From Paramyrothecium sp. XJ0827 (taxonomy: Eukaryota > Ascomycota > Sordariomycetes > Hypocreales > Stachybotryaceae), in assembly GCA_020881915.1 (NCBI GenBank), contig JAJFPB010000006.1:2666001-2730000 (forward strand): a stretch of DNA of 64,000 nt, read 5' to 3'. The position numbers were made by a program, and so were the translations under genes. Below are positions 23,157-36,019 of the stretch, piece by piece (the stretch's first letter is position 1; the number at the start of each line of letters is the position of its first letter). Under the pieces are notes generated by a model that searched no databases, was not told where the DNA came from, and saw only the letters and a program-made list of their open reading frames with translations.

Positions 23157-24330
23157 GAAAGAAGGTAATTTACCTTATATTATTAGTTATTTTTTACTAT
23201 AGTTTTTATATAATTAATAGTTAGGCTTTACTAATATTTTTTTAATATTATATCTTAATTAAGTAGTACCTATTTATTTTTTATTTTTTAGTATATAGTT
23301 ATTACTTTTTATAGCTATATAATTAATTATTTTCCTTTATTATACTTATATAATCTACCTCTCTTCCTAGGTTTAAGGAATATTTATATCTTCATTAATA
23401 TTTTATTTACTTCTTAGCTCTTCCTCTTATAAGAGTCTTTAAACTTATAAAGTAGTTTTAGGGCTATAATATTCCTAGCCTTTACTTATTAATTAGTTAA
23501 ACTCTAATGGCTAGTCTTTCTACTTAATAAAGTAATAAGTCTCCTACCTAGTAATACTTTTATTCTAGATCTCCTTAATTTCCTACTAGTCTTCTTTCTC
23601 TTCTAGATTAAATATTAATATTATTTTATTATTTTCTTTCTCCCTATATTAATTCTATAGCTTTAGAAGGCTAATATAGAATATATTATATAATCTACTA
23701 TACTTTTCTAGTAGAATAATATAGTAGACCTATTTTCTAATATATATTAGGATATAAAAAGAACTAATATATTTAGGGGCTAGTTTCCTCTTTTTTTCTT
23801 AAATTAAAGATTCTTTATACTTAGTATAACTAAGTCTCCTTAATTTAGTATTAATAGTTTATATATAGTATTATACTCTTTTATTACCTAAGTAATTACT
23901 TCTTTTTAGTTTTTTATTAATTAGGTCCTAAATTTAAGTAGTTTTTATTATTATATACTAGGTATTATAATATATTAATTATTAACTTCTTTATATACTT
24001 AAAGAGAAGGCTTATAATCTAGTAATACTTTATTAGCTAATATCTCAGTAGATATATTTATTATATTATTATATATAAACTCTACAATTTATAGTAATTA
24101 AGTCTAATTTATTTACTAGGTATTAATAAAGTAATATAGGTAGTACTCTAATATTTAGTTTATTCTTTTTATTTATTTATTAATTTATAGGTAAAATACT
24201 ATACATAATCTCTATTTAATTTATAGATTCCATAATTAATAGAACTTCCTTTAGATTAGCTCTACTATTTATACTTAATTAAAGTAACCTACTAATAGAT
24301 TATTATAATATAGGTAATTAGTTCCTTTTG
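23157..24330 (-). pseudogene. Ty3/Gypsy retrotransposon relic (integrase C-terminal region)
   Basis: Read on the minus strand, about 23850-23660 gives GDLVILSIKNL, then after a one-base frameshift KLAPKYISSFYIL, then EKYSRLYNIFYISLLK. This is the C-terminal integrase signature of Ty3/Gypsy elements (usually GDLVLLSTKNL, LAPKYIGPFRI, LHNVFHVSLLEP). TAG and TAA interrupt it where W, R or Q would be expected, as RIP would cause. Upstream pol should lie towards 24330, where the relic is cut by a GC-rich island. No intact domain remains. Confidence 0.7.
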
Positions 24331-25390
24331 TTACGCTGAATATAGCCTATTATATGCTGTAGCTAACTAACCTTAGCTATAGCATGACCTTTTGGCTCAG
24401 TGGCATAGGCACTGAATACTTGCCATAACAGTTAACTTGTTGTTGAAATTACTAGTACCTCAAATTAATAGACTTGTCTAATGCCTCGAGTTATTAATTA
24501 CGCGCAGTATTACTCTTGCAAAACAATGCTTGTACCAATACATGCGTGGGAGAGAACTTGTCATATCATGGTATCACTTTACACAGCAACATAAGAATGG
24601 GAACAGGGTTGACTGCTACGTACTACGTCCTTCGTACTGTGCGGTGGGAGGTCACTTGGTGTTAAACCGGTGGCTGATTTGATCTGTTGTTCTGGCCAAC
24701 TGAGATGCCAGCCTGCAATTCCACTGTGCAGACTGCCGCTGGTTTAACACTTCAAGTGCACCCATACCACGTTGGCGCTAGGAATCACGCATACGAAGCG
24801 GACGAATGATAAGAGCCATGCGATTTTCTATAACGAGCGTACAGTCATGCTCTGACTAAGTAATTCAAGGTGTCCTTGCAGCGCTTCAATCTCACATTCG
24901 AGTAAGGTACCTTATGGGACATGTACCTCTGTACAACGGTACAACCCAACCTCTCTATTTTACCGTACCTTACATGCCAACCCCCCGAACGGCCCCAGCC
25001 TCCCCAGCCACCCAGGCGTGCGTTGGGGCAGCTTCATATTTTCCAACGCGGCGCGACTGTAGTGGTAGTCAAGTGGCGTTGGGGATGATACATAACATCA
25101 CCTTCCGTCTATCCGTATCAGGTGCCAGCGCCTTCAATTTCTCTCGGTCGGGATCTAACTCCCGTTCGAGTCAACTGATACCACCTACAAGCGATGACAT
25201 CTTCACGTTCTCATCTCGTCTCATCGTGGTGCCGGTTTACCACGCAAGGTAATCTTTTCCACGTTTCACAAAGCAGCCTTTATGTCTGACTCATAAACAG
25301 CTTCGACAGATACCTGCTCTCCGAGTGGGGAGTAATTGGGCTCATAACTTGTATCATCACACTGCGACAGTAACTACCGTATTCCTACCG
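24331..25390. other. GC-balanced island 3 inside the AT-rich block
   Basis: About 1 kb of near 50% GC with sharp AT-rich borders. It includes an inverted relative of the island 1 repeat (24712-24747) and a possible two-exon gene in its right half (24914-25373). It also has several short GTACC/GGTAC motifs common in fungal intergenic DNA. Confidence 0.6.
24914..25373 (+). CDS. possible small two-exon gene, function unknown
   Basis: Not recognised. An ATG at 24914 opens a frame that ends at a good donor (AG|GTAATC). A 52-bp intron (25249-25300) with CTGAC 14 bp before its CAG acceptor restores the frame for 24 more residues, to TAA at 25371-25373. The product would be 135 residues, with a proline- and serine-rich start, a serine-rich middle, and a short hydrophobic tail (WGVIGLITCIITL). 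There is no clear signal peptide and only two cysteines in the first exon. Support is limited to GC content, frame and intron grammar. It may equally be a fragment of an older gene or chance. Confidence 0.3.
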
Positions 25391-28300
25391 TACCTTACCT
25401 ACTAATACTAGAAGAGACCTTATAATTCTAATATTTATTAAGATCTCTTAAATTTCTATATTAAATCTAAAGTAATATTTAATAAGTAAGATTACTTAAG
25501 TAAAGGAAGCCCTAGTAGTAAAGCTAAATACTAATTAATATAAAAGAAGCCCTAGTAATAAAGCTAAATACTAATTAGTATAAAAGACCTTAAAATAATT
25601 AAAATAAATATAAAAATAAGTATAAGCTATAATATAGTTTAAGAGCTATAAAAAAATAATTCTAAAGAAATAAAGAAAAATCTAGGTAAATTTAGAAATA
25701 AACAATATTTTTTAAAAAAATAAGACATATAATCTAAAAATTAAAAGAAATATAAAGAAAATAAAGTATTTAGTTAAGAAGATCTAATAATCTTCATTAG
25801 AAGTATTAGAATATTAGCCTAGAATATATCCCTAGAGACCTTTTATAATAAATAATAGAAGTAATAAGACTTACTAAGCTCTTATTATTATAGTAAATAA
25901 TTAAGTAAATCTAACTTATTTTAATTAATAATATCTATTTCTTATAAAATTAGTTATTCTACTTAATCTTACTTATAGCTATAAAGATATATAAATTAAG
26001 TCCTTATTATATAATATATATATATTACTTAAAGTCTATATAAACTACTATAGATAAATACATTAATTATATAATCTATTATATTTCTTCTAGGTACTAA
26101 GAATAAAAGACCTATTATTACTACTATTACTAAGATTATATAATAAATTATATAATTAATTTAGCTAACTATAGTAGCTTATATAGACTTATAATATATA
26201 ATATTATTATATAAGAATCTAATTTAAAAAGATCTTTATAGCTATAAGTAGTATTAAGTAAAATAATTAATCTTATAACTTCTTAGGAAATAGATATTAT
26301 TAGTTAAAATAAGTTAGATTTATTTAACTATCTCCTATAATAATAAGAGCTTTAATTTATTTTATATCTTTTTAACCTCTTTATTATAGTATTAAATAGC
26401 TTCTTATTAGCCTTATTAGGCTTCTTATTCTTAGATTAATTAATTATATCTTAAATATAACTTAGTTACTACTTCTTAATTAAATTATTAGTACTTTTCT
26501 TTAATTATTAAATCTTATTAATAATTAAGTTATTTTTAATACCTCTCTTAGCTATACCTTAGGCTTCTATATATTAATTTAATTAGTATATAGAAATACT
26601 TATAGTCTTTAAGGATCTTTATTTATAGATTTAAAAGATTTTAGCTTCTTAAGAAATATCTTAAGAATTAGTTATTATAAATTAGGTAGCTCTTCTAGTA
26701 TTAGTATTAATAATAAATAGAGATTTTAGCTATAATAAGTAATATATTATAAGCTAATAGACAGAAGTATTATAAGGTATTTAGATTAGTATTAAATAAC
26801 CCTAAGATATATAAAATATATTAAGAATAAGTAGAAGAAGCCTACTATAGCCCTACTATATTATTATATAAATAATATTAAGTATATATTAAGGCCTTAC
26901 TATATTCTATAATAAATAAAAAAACTTAATATTATTTTAATTTTCTTTTTAAAATTCAAAAATAAATAATATAAGCCTAAGTCTAATAAGTAGTAAATTA
27001 TAATAATAAGAATAATAAACTAAAAAGAAACTAAGTATAATAGATTATATAAGTCTAAGTATATATAATACCTTAAGCCTTTAATATAATATACTAGAAA
27101 TATATTAAAAGAATCTATATTAAATAGTAGAAATAGTTTAAAGCTAATTTATATAAATAATATAACTTTAATAAATATTATAGTAATATTAATATTTAAT
27201 TTATAGGTATACTTAAATAAAGTAAGAATTAATAAATAATATATTTATTAGGAGCCCTAGAAAAGGGAATTATTCTTTAAGGCTTTATTATTATTGTAAA
27301 TAGTTAAATAAGTTTAATTTATTTTAATTAATAATTTTATTTTCTATGAAATAGGTTCTTAATATATAATAAGTTACTATAAGTAATTAAACTTATTATA
27401 TAATCTTTTATATAATTATAGTACCTAGAAGAAATAAATTTAATATAAAATCTATTTTTTAAAGAAGTAATACCAAAAAATTATTATAATACTTTAAATA
27501 TATCTTTAATATTATAAAATATAAAAAAGATTTCTTAAAGTCCTAAAAACTAATAATATATATAAAATTAATTACTTTAAAATAATTTTATATAAAATTA
27601 CAAAGAATATAAATTAATAACTTATAATTAACTTAAATCTTATTTTATTTAATTATAAATCTTAATTAATTTATAATTAATTTAATTAATAATTTAAAAT
27701 ATAATAAATTTACTTTAAAGTTCTTTTATTTATTATTATAATTATAGATTTTTTAAAAAAACTTAAAAATCTTATTCTAAAGACTTTTCTTCTTCTAAGT
27801 ACTAAGAATAAAAGACCTATTATTATTTACTATTACTAAGATTAATAATAATGATATTTATAATAAGTATAATATATTATAAGTACTTATAAGACTTAAG
27901 TTATTTATTTTAATAGGAACTTAATAGAGCTATTAAGATATTACTATACTACTAAGGTCTTTATTAGATATACCTAAATAAACCTTATAGCTATAGCTAT
28001 AATAATACTAGTAGTAAAGCCAAAATTAATATAAGTTCTATAGCAATATATATTACCTAGTCTTAATAAGTTAAATACAGTAGTAAAGTTATTTACTTGA
28101 AGGATAGGAGTTTAAAAATCTACTTATGCCCTCATTGCAGCCGAAATCTCCTATAGATCTATTTATAACTAATACTAATACCAGAAGAGCTACCCGCTTG
28201 CAATCCCAATATTTATTAAGATCTCTTAAATTTCTATATTAAATTTAGAGTAATACCTAATAGGTAAGATTACTTAAGTAGAGGAAGCCCTAGTAGTAAA

Positions 28301-28568
28301 GCCAAATATTAATTAGTATAGAAGACCTTGAGATAGCTTAAGTAAATATAAAGGTAAATACAAGCTATAATATAATTTAAGAGCTATAAAAGAAAACTAA
28401 TTCTAAAGAAATAAAGGAGAATCTACGTAAATTTAAAAATAAGCTATATCTCTTTAAAAATAAGGCCTATAACTTAAAAATTAAAAGAAGTATTAATAAA
28501 ATAAAGTATTTAATTAAGGAGATATAATAATCTAGACTCCTAGAGTCTCTAAAGACCTTCCATGACCG
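25391..28568. repeat. RIP-degraded repeats, no gene
   Basis: Contains a 41-bp direct duplication near 25510-25590 ('gaagccctagtaataaagc'), the R1 repeat at 26088-26215, a second R1 start at 27791, and segments shared with 18.2-18.6 kb (26760-27070) and 18.7-19.0 kb (28190-28350). The 28.19-28.35 kb copy is the least mutated: replacing suspected RIP stops by Q or W would give a continuous frame, but I do not recognise it. Confidence 0.55.
26088..26215 (+). repeat. dispersed LTR-like repeat R1, copy 3
   Basis: 'ttctaggtactaagaataaa' followed by the TTACTACTATTACTAAG run and 'tagcttatatagactta', as in the copies at 6672 and 7322. Confidence 0.65.
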
Positions 28569-28671
28569 CAGGCTTGGGAAACTAGTTAACTAATTAACTA
28601 ATAACTAATTTTTAGTTAGTTAGTTATTAGTTAGTTAACTAAAAATTAGTTAACTAATCTTCCCAAGCCTA
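28569..28671. mobile_element. minimal hAT MITE, TTAGTTAACTAA type (103 bp)
   Basis: CAGGCTTGGGAA at the left and TTCCCAAGCCTA at the right, with almost nothing but TTAGTTAACTAA palindromes between. The flanks CATGACCG and CATAACAG agree at six of eight positions, so the TSD is imperfect. It is the smallest member in the window. Confidence 0.85.
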
Positions 28672-31600
28672 CATAACAGATAGTAGAAGTAATAAGACTT
28701 ATTAAGCTCTTATTATAGTAAATAATTAAGTAAATCTAATTTATTTTAATTAATAATATTTACTTCTAAGTTCTTATTATATAATAATATATATTATATA
28801 TAAGTCTATATAAGCTACTATAGGTAGCTAAATTAGTTATATAATCTTAGTAATAGTAGTATTAATGGGTCTTTTATCCTTAGTACCTAGGCGGAATTAA
28901 ATTAATTATATAATCTATTATATAAGCTTATAATAGTAGTAATAATAGATTATTTATTCTTAGTACCTAGAAGAAATAATATAATTATATAAATACTTAA
29001 GTATAAATAAATTATAAAAATAATAATATAATTATAAAGTAATAATAATAACAAGAGATTTTTAATTTTAAATATAAATAACTTAGTAATATCTTTTTAA
29101 GTTATATACATTACTATTAATATTATTATTACTAAGTAATACTATACTATTACGCTCGGTCTTAGATACAATATAAAGGCTGCTAAATGTAGCTAAAGGA
29201 AAGATAGATACACTATAAGAAAAAGATCAAGTAATATTATCTAATTAAGGTTAGTATATTTAGTACTATAACTATTAATCTAGGCTTTTTATAGGCTAGA
29301 TTTAGTAACCTATAGAATATAATATAGTAAGTACTACTTATATAAAAAGAAAATTACTATTTATAGTAATATAAAAGAAAATTCTAGTAGATTTATTATA
29401 AATTTATTTTTATTTAGTATTTTAATTACTATTATTACCTTATTTAAAGATATTAATAAAGTTATTAGTAGACTTATAGCTACTACCTAGCTTAATTAGG
29501 GTTAAGTTGTTTTTTTCTAATATAAAACCTACTTTATTTAGTACTAAAGTTCTTAATTAGTTATTAATATTATTTATATAGTATTTTTAATCAATTTATT
29601 ATTCTATAGATATATTAGGTCTATTAGTACATTATTAGAATTTTATTACTAGAACTAAATATAATTATAGTTATTCTATTTACTATTATGAACTAGGCCT
29701 TAAGTTTAGTTTTAATAGTAGTTACTTTAGTTTTAATTATTATTTAACTTTTTTATTAAAAATGCCCTTTAGAGCTATAGTAGTTACTTTATTTATTTAT
29801 ATTACTTTTATTATTACTTTATTTATATTAGTCTTAGCTTTTAGAAGTTAGTTATAAATCTACTTCTTTACTTTATTAATTCCAGTATTAGTTTTATTAA
29901 GGGCTTTATACAAAGTAGTAGTTTTAGTATTTATATATTTAGAGCTAATTAAAGTTTTATTTACTATAATAATAGTACTAATTCTAATCTTTATAGTAGA
30001 GAATTTAATCTATTAATTAGTAGTACCCCTCTTATACTCTAAAATATATATTAGATCTAGTTACTTAATAAAACTAAGGCTACTAGTTATAATTATATTT
30101 AGTACTTTATATAGATCTAATATATAGATTATAATTATATTAATATTTAATAGGAGCTTACTTATTTAATAAATAAATATATCTTAGTTAGTAATATATT
30201 TATTTTTTTATTAAGTTATTACTATATTTTTATATATATTTTTAAGGTTTTAAATAATTTTAGTCTTAGAAATAGTTCTACTTCTATTTATATTATTTTT
30301 ATCTTAAAGAATATATATTTAAATCTTATAATATAATTAATTATTAGTAATATTATTATAATAAGATTCTTTAAATAAGTAAGTATTTTTAATAAACTTA
30401 AGGGCTAAAGTAATAAAAGTATTTTTAATAATTTATACTTTTTAGTACATTTTTAATAATTTAATTATATATATATTTAATTTTAATATTTTTTCTTATC
30501 TTTTAGTAACTTATTATTAGTATTATTACTAAGTATTTATCTAAATACTTTTACTTCATATTATTTTAATTCTACTATAAGCTATATTCTTATAGCTTAT
30601 TTCCTTATATAGCTAAAGCTACTATAAGAGATAGCTAAGGTAAATTTTAGAATAGTTTTCTTTATTATTAGATCTTATAAGTTCCTTATTCTATTTAGCT
30701 TACTTCTTAAAGTTAGTTATATAATTAAGTTAAGTTAGCTAGTTCTTATTAACCTTAATTTTAAGCTATATAGATTTAATAAGAATATTAATAAAGTCTA
30801 ACTTAATAAGAAGATTCTTATAATTAAGAAATCCTATCTTAGGGAATTAATAATCTATAGATCTAATAATAAATAAAATATTCTTTATACTTAAACTATT
30901 AAATTTCAGATTACTAAATTAATTATTAATAACTATAAAAAAGATTAATAAATAATATTATATTAATTAATATATTTATAATTAAAGAGTATATAATAGC
31001 TTTAAATATTTCTATTATTAGCTAAGAAGATTAATTATTTAATATATTTAAATTACTTAATATTATTATAAAAAGTAATAAGGATCTTCTTATTATTATT
31101 CTTAAAGAAGTTATTATTTCTTATATATATTATAGTTTTCCTTATTTTTAGGTATTTAGTAGAGGATTTATTTAATTAAATTATTAAGTAAATATAATTA
31201 TTAAAGAGAAATAAAGTGTTTTTTTAATTATTACTACTACTAATAAATATAACTTTAAGATGCTTATAATTAATATTTTTAGTATTACTTTTAGTTTCTT
31301 TAATATTAGTAGTACTCTATTTCTTTAGTACTTTAAGGTATTAAATTTACTACTAGTAGATTATCTCTAGGTTATATTAGAATTAATACTATAATCTTTA
31401 TATTATTATTATTTATAAATATAATAAATCTATATTTACTAGTATTAAAGTAGACTTAATAAAGAAAGTTAAATATTTTAAATAGAAATAATTTCTTATT
31501 AATCTTAGGGGATAGTAAATTAGTAGATTTATTTATAGCTATATTACTATTATTTTTATAAGTTATTAGTATTAAATATACCCTTAAGTATATTAAGTAG

Positions 31601-34077
31601 GATTTAGTTTTTATTTAGGGCTAGTTCTACTATAATAAATATAAATCTTATATTAATAATACTAAGTTTATAAGGTAGATTAAGTACTTATATACTATTA
31701 AATTTATATATATATTATTAAAATTATATATAAAGGTAGATTTATTCGTAAAATAGTATATAAACTACTAAATCTAATTATAGTAATTATATAAAAATTT
31801 TAATAATAATATAAAAGGAGAGTTTAGTTTCTTATTTTAGTTATTAGTTATAAAATAATAAATTATAAGGAATATTAGATATAATAGATTTTATTCAGAT
31901 ATATTATAAAAAGAATAAAAATTAGTATTATTTTTCTTTATACTTTTATTTATTAAGGTAAGTACTAGATTTATATATTCCTTAGCTATATATAGCTATT
32001 AGTATATTTAAATTAAGTATTTTATTTAGAAGAGCTTTTATTAGTTTAGATTAATACTTTTTTATTTACTTAAATAAGATATATAGTTTTAATTATCTTT
32101 ATTTTAGTAATTTAACTATTATTTTTAGCTATAAATCCTTTTTAATTAATCAAGTATTTTATATTAGGCTTCTAACTATACCTATTTATATAATACTTAA
32201 TAATATATTTAATTTCCTATTAGTTACTTTTATTTTAGTTATTTACTTCTACTAGTTTAGGTAGTAATTACTATTTACTAAATAAATTAAATCCCTATAT
32301 TAGTTTTTATAGTTATATTACTAAAATTATTAGGTAAATCTTTTATATATAAGGAAAGTCTAGCTTAAATATTTATAAATATACTTTTTAAAGAATTATA
32401 TATAACTTAGTCTTTATTAGTAATTATTTATACTTAGACTTCTTAGGTAAGTAATAACCCTTATAAAGTTAAAGGTATAAAATATTATTTTCTTATATAT
32501 TAAAAGACTTATACTTTATATTATTTAATTAAGAAAGTTATAATATTAAGTAAATATTATATTTCCTAGTAACTTACTTACATTATTATTTTTAATTATT
32601 TCTTCTATAAGTTTAATATTATTTTAAATTAATTTAATAAAGATATTTATAGCTAATAGTAATTAGAACCTAAGAATTAATTAATTTAGTAATTTTCTTA
32701 TTATATTATAAAGCTAGAAGTAAATTAATTTATAAAGTATTTTAGATTTATTACTATATAGTACTAAATTACTATTCCTACTATTTAATTCTTATATTTT
32801 AAGATTTTATTTATTTATAAATAATAGGCTACTAATATAAGGAATTTAGTTTTTAGGCTAGTAAATAAAGTAATTTATAAAGTAAATATAAATTTAAGGT
32901 CTTAATTACTAATAATTTATTTTAGGATTCTTTAATCCTAAGTTAGTAAATTCTAAAGAAGTACTATTACCTGATCTTTTATTTTATATATTAAATACCC
33001 TACTAGAAGTATTACTTTCTTTAAGAAAGAGTAGTTAATAGTATATAAGGAATTTAAATTAATATAATTTATTATTTTCTAATATAACTCTATGGATTCT
33101 ACTTCTGGTATATTAGTTATAAATTTATTACTATTATATAATATAATTATAAAATAGTCTTAATTAATTAAAGCTCTTTTAGAGCTAATTTTCTATTTAT
33201 TAAATTCTCTTAATATAAAAGGTAGTAATTAATTTAGATTTAAATTAAGTAATTTATTTCTCTAAAATATATTATTAATAGCTTAGATTTTATTTTAGTA
33301 GTACTAAAGTAATACTTCTTATTATAAGCTACTATAAGTAGTAGTAAAATGGCTGAATTTAGTATATATAGTTTTAAGATATCTATATCTTATACTTTTA
33401 TTATATAGATTTCTAATTCTTATTTTTATAGTCTTAAATAGCCCTTATAATATATATATATATACTAATAATCTACTTTATATTTATTTAATATTACTTC
33501 CTTTAGTCCTAAATTTATTACTACTTTTATTAATAAGTATATATAGGAAATTAATTTTAGCTTTAAGTTTATTAAATCTAGACTTCTATATATCTTTATA
33601 AATAGGTTTTTATTAGTAATTTAAATAATATATCTAAAATAATATTAAGTATTTCTAGTATATAGAAGATATAGAAACTAAATTATAAAAGGTAGTTTAT
33701 AATATTAATAAGCTTTATATTAGCTTTATTAAGATCTAATATTATAAGAGAAATATATATAAGAATACCTTTAGTAGTAATATAATTAGTAATAATATTA
33801 ATTATATACTAATTAAATTAGATTTTTTAAGCTTATAAATTACTTATATTACTATAGTAATTTTAGCTTCTATAAAACTATATTACTTTTTAATCTCTAA
33901 GATTAGTCTTAATATAAATAATATTAGTCTTAATCATATTATAGGGATATTTTTTCCTAGAATACTAAAACTATTTTAAGTACCTCTAAGTTCAAATATA
34001 AATAAGCTAAATTTATTCTAATATATATTAACTTTAAAGAATAATAGTTCAATTAGATTATAATACTCAGGCTTGGG
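28672..34077. repeat. long RIP-degraded repeat tract, no gene
   Basis: About 5.4 kb of AT-rich sequence with stops in every frame. It includes inverted R1 copies (28.75-28.98 kb) and a mutated relative of island 2 (about 29150-29270). The size and lack of simple repeats fit one or more dead retroelements, but no domain could be read on either strand. Confidence 0.5.
28750..28976 (-). repeat. dispersed LTR-like repeat R1, inverted copies
   Basis: Two adjacent inverted R1 ends: one ends 'ttatccttagtacctaggc' near 28893, the other 'ttattcttagtacctagaag' near 28974. Confidence 0.6.
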
Positions 34078-34619
34078 AAACAGGTTAACCTATTAACCTA
34101 TAACCTAAAATAGGTTAACCTGGATCAGGTTTAACCTATTTCAGGTTAACCTATTTCAGGTTTAACCTATTTCAGGTTAACCTATTTTAGGTTAACCTAT
34201 TTCAGGTTTAACCTATTTTAGGTTACTTATATTATATTATATATATAATTAAATAATATATATAAAATAAATCTCTATTCTTATAAGGCCTTTATTTATA
34301 TAATATTATATAATAGAGCTATTATATAGATATATATAGATATATATAGATATATATATTAGATAACTTATTTCAGGTTAACCTGGCCAGGTTTAACCTA
34401 TTTCAGGTTTAACCTAATTTAGGTTAACCTATTTCAGGTTTAACCTAATTTAGGTTAACCTATTTCAGGTTTAACCTAATTTAGGTTAACCTATTTCAGG
34501 TTTAACCTAATTTAGGTTAACCTATTTCAGGTTTAACCTAATTTAGGTTAACCTATTTCAGGTTAACCTAAAATAAATCAGGTTAACCTGGAATAGGTTA
34601 ACCTGCCTTGCCAACCCTG
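34078..34619. mobile_element. hAT MITE, AGGTTAACCT type (542 bp) with 31-bp tandem units
   Basis: Left end CAGGCTTGGGAA and right end CCTGCCTTGCCAACCCTG (variant TIR), with a perfect 8-bp duplication ATAATACT at 34070-34077 and 34620-34627. Its right half is a tandem array of a 31-bp unit (TTTCAGGTTTAACCTAATTT core, about five copies, 34400-34560). The two ends carry the two TIR versions seen separately elsewhere. Confidence 0.95.
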
Positions 34620-34627
34620 ATAATACT

Positions 34628-34961
34628 ATAAGAAAAACTATATAATAAGGAAGCTTTATATATCTTAGAATAAATTAAGCTCTATTTCTATTAATTTAAA
34701 CTCTAGCTTTTATACTTACTTCTTGCTTATTAGTTTTAATATTCCTATAAGTAATATTTCTATTTCTTAAGTTAAATTATAATAATAAATTTTTTATTAC
34801 TAAACTGGCTTAATATATATATTATATTAGGGAATACCTTTAGTTATTTCTATGTAGATCTTAAGTTATAAGAGATTACTTAGGAAGGTAAGTTTCTAGA
34901 AGATTTAAATCTTATTATTAGTTTTTATTATTTTATTACTATTAATAAGAAAGAGTAGTGA
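34628..34961. repeat. degraded AT-rich sequence, no gene
   Basis: Stops in all frames and no recognised feature. The flank of the next element ends in TA. Confidence 0.5.
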
Positions 34962-34963
34962 TA

Positions 34964-35637
34964 GGTGTACTATAGGATATTATTAGGTGTACTGTAATTA
35001 CTAGGTGTACTGTAATTACTAGGTGTACTGTAATTACTAGGTGTACTGTAATTACTAGGTGTACTGTAATTAAGGGGTTGATTTACTAAGTACCTAAAAA
35101 ATCCTATATAATAGAAATTTAATTACTTAATTTAGTATAAGCTTTAAAAATAATAATTTAAATCTTAATATATTATTTATTTTATAATATATATATTATA
35201 GCTTTAATTATACTTAATTATATTTAATATATATATTATAGCTTTAATTATATTTAATATATATATTATAGCTTTAATTATATTTAATATATATTTATTA
35301 GAATTTTTAAATATAAATTAAAGTACTATAAGATATAGAGCTACTTTAAGTACCCTTTAAGTACCTTAAATTCTTTTAAGTCTAATAAAATTATATATAA
35401 TTATATAAAAACTAATACTAATATTATTATCTATAATTAACTATTAATTAGATTTATATTACTTGGAATTATATTTCTATATATTTTAGTTATTTAATTA
35501 TAGAATTTTAAATAAATATCTACTTTTAGAGACCTGATTTTATCTAACCTAATATAGCTAGTCAGGGGGGTTTTATTAGTAAGATTTACAGTACACCTAG
35601 CAATTACAGTACACCTAACAATATCCTACAGTACACC
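34964..35637. mobile_element. TA-flanked MITE with GGTGTACT termini (674 bp)
   Basis: The left end is GGTGTACTATAGGATATTAT, the right end the inverted form ending AGTACACC, and the dinucleotide TA flanks both ends. Inside the left end an 18-bp unit AGGTGTACTGTAATTACT repeats five times (34985-35073). The right end has the mirror arrangement with spacings of 22 then 18 bp. The TA flank suggests a Tc1/mariner/pogo-type element. There is no transposase and the interior is AT-rich. Confidence 0.85.
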
Positions 35638-35639
35638 TA

Positions 35640-36019
35640 TTACTACTCATAAGAAATTTTGTAGCTTTACTACTAGATATATTATAAAGAATTTTTCTAT
35701 TAATATATAGGTCTTATTTTAATCTAAGATATATAGTATATTATATAGGTATTTAAGGTAGTTTTTCTTAGTATTAAAAAATATAATCATATTATTAATA
35801 TAAATCTATATAAAGTATTAATATTTTAAGAAGATTTTATTTATAAATCTTTATATAAAGCTTAATAAGTTATAAAATCCTATTAATACTATATTAAATA
35901 CTTTAAGCCCTCTATTAAATATAATAGCTATTCTTTTTTTATATAATCTATATATAGGAAGTTAATAAAAAAAGCTTATTATATTAAATATTAAATAAAA
36001 CTTTTTTATAAGTATTTAC
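35640..36019. repeat. degraded AT-rich sequence, no gene
   Basis: Stops in all frames and nothing recognised. It ends at the left terminus of hAT-B. Confidence 0.5.

Noticed and set aside
24395..24480. tRNA-like or SINE-like box A (TGGCTCAGTGG) followed by a weak box B (GTTGAAATT)
   Set aside because: No acceptor, anticodon or T-arm pairing could be built, and box B lacks the invariant C. At most it is a decayed tRNA-derived piece.
34400..34560. regular 31-bp direct repeats resembling a CRISPR array
   Set aside because: The units are contiguous with no unique spacers, they lie inside a MITE with an 8-bp TSD, and the host is a eukaryote.
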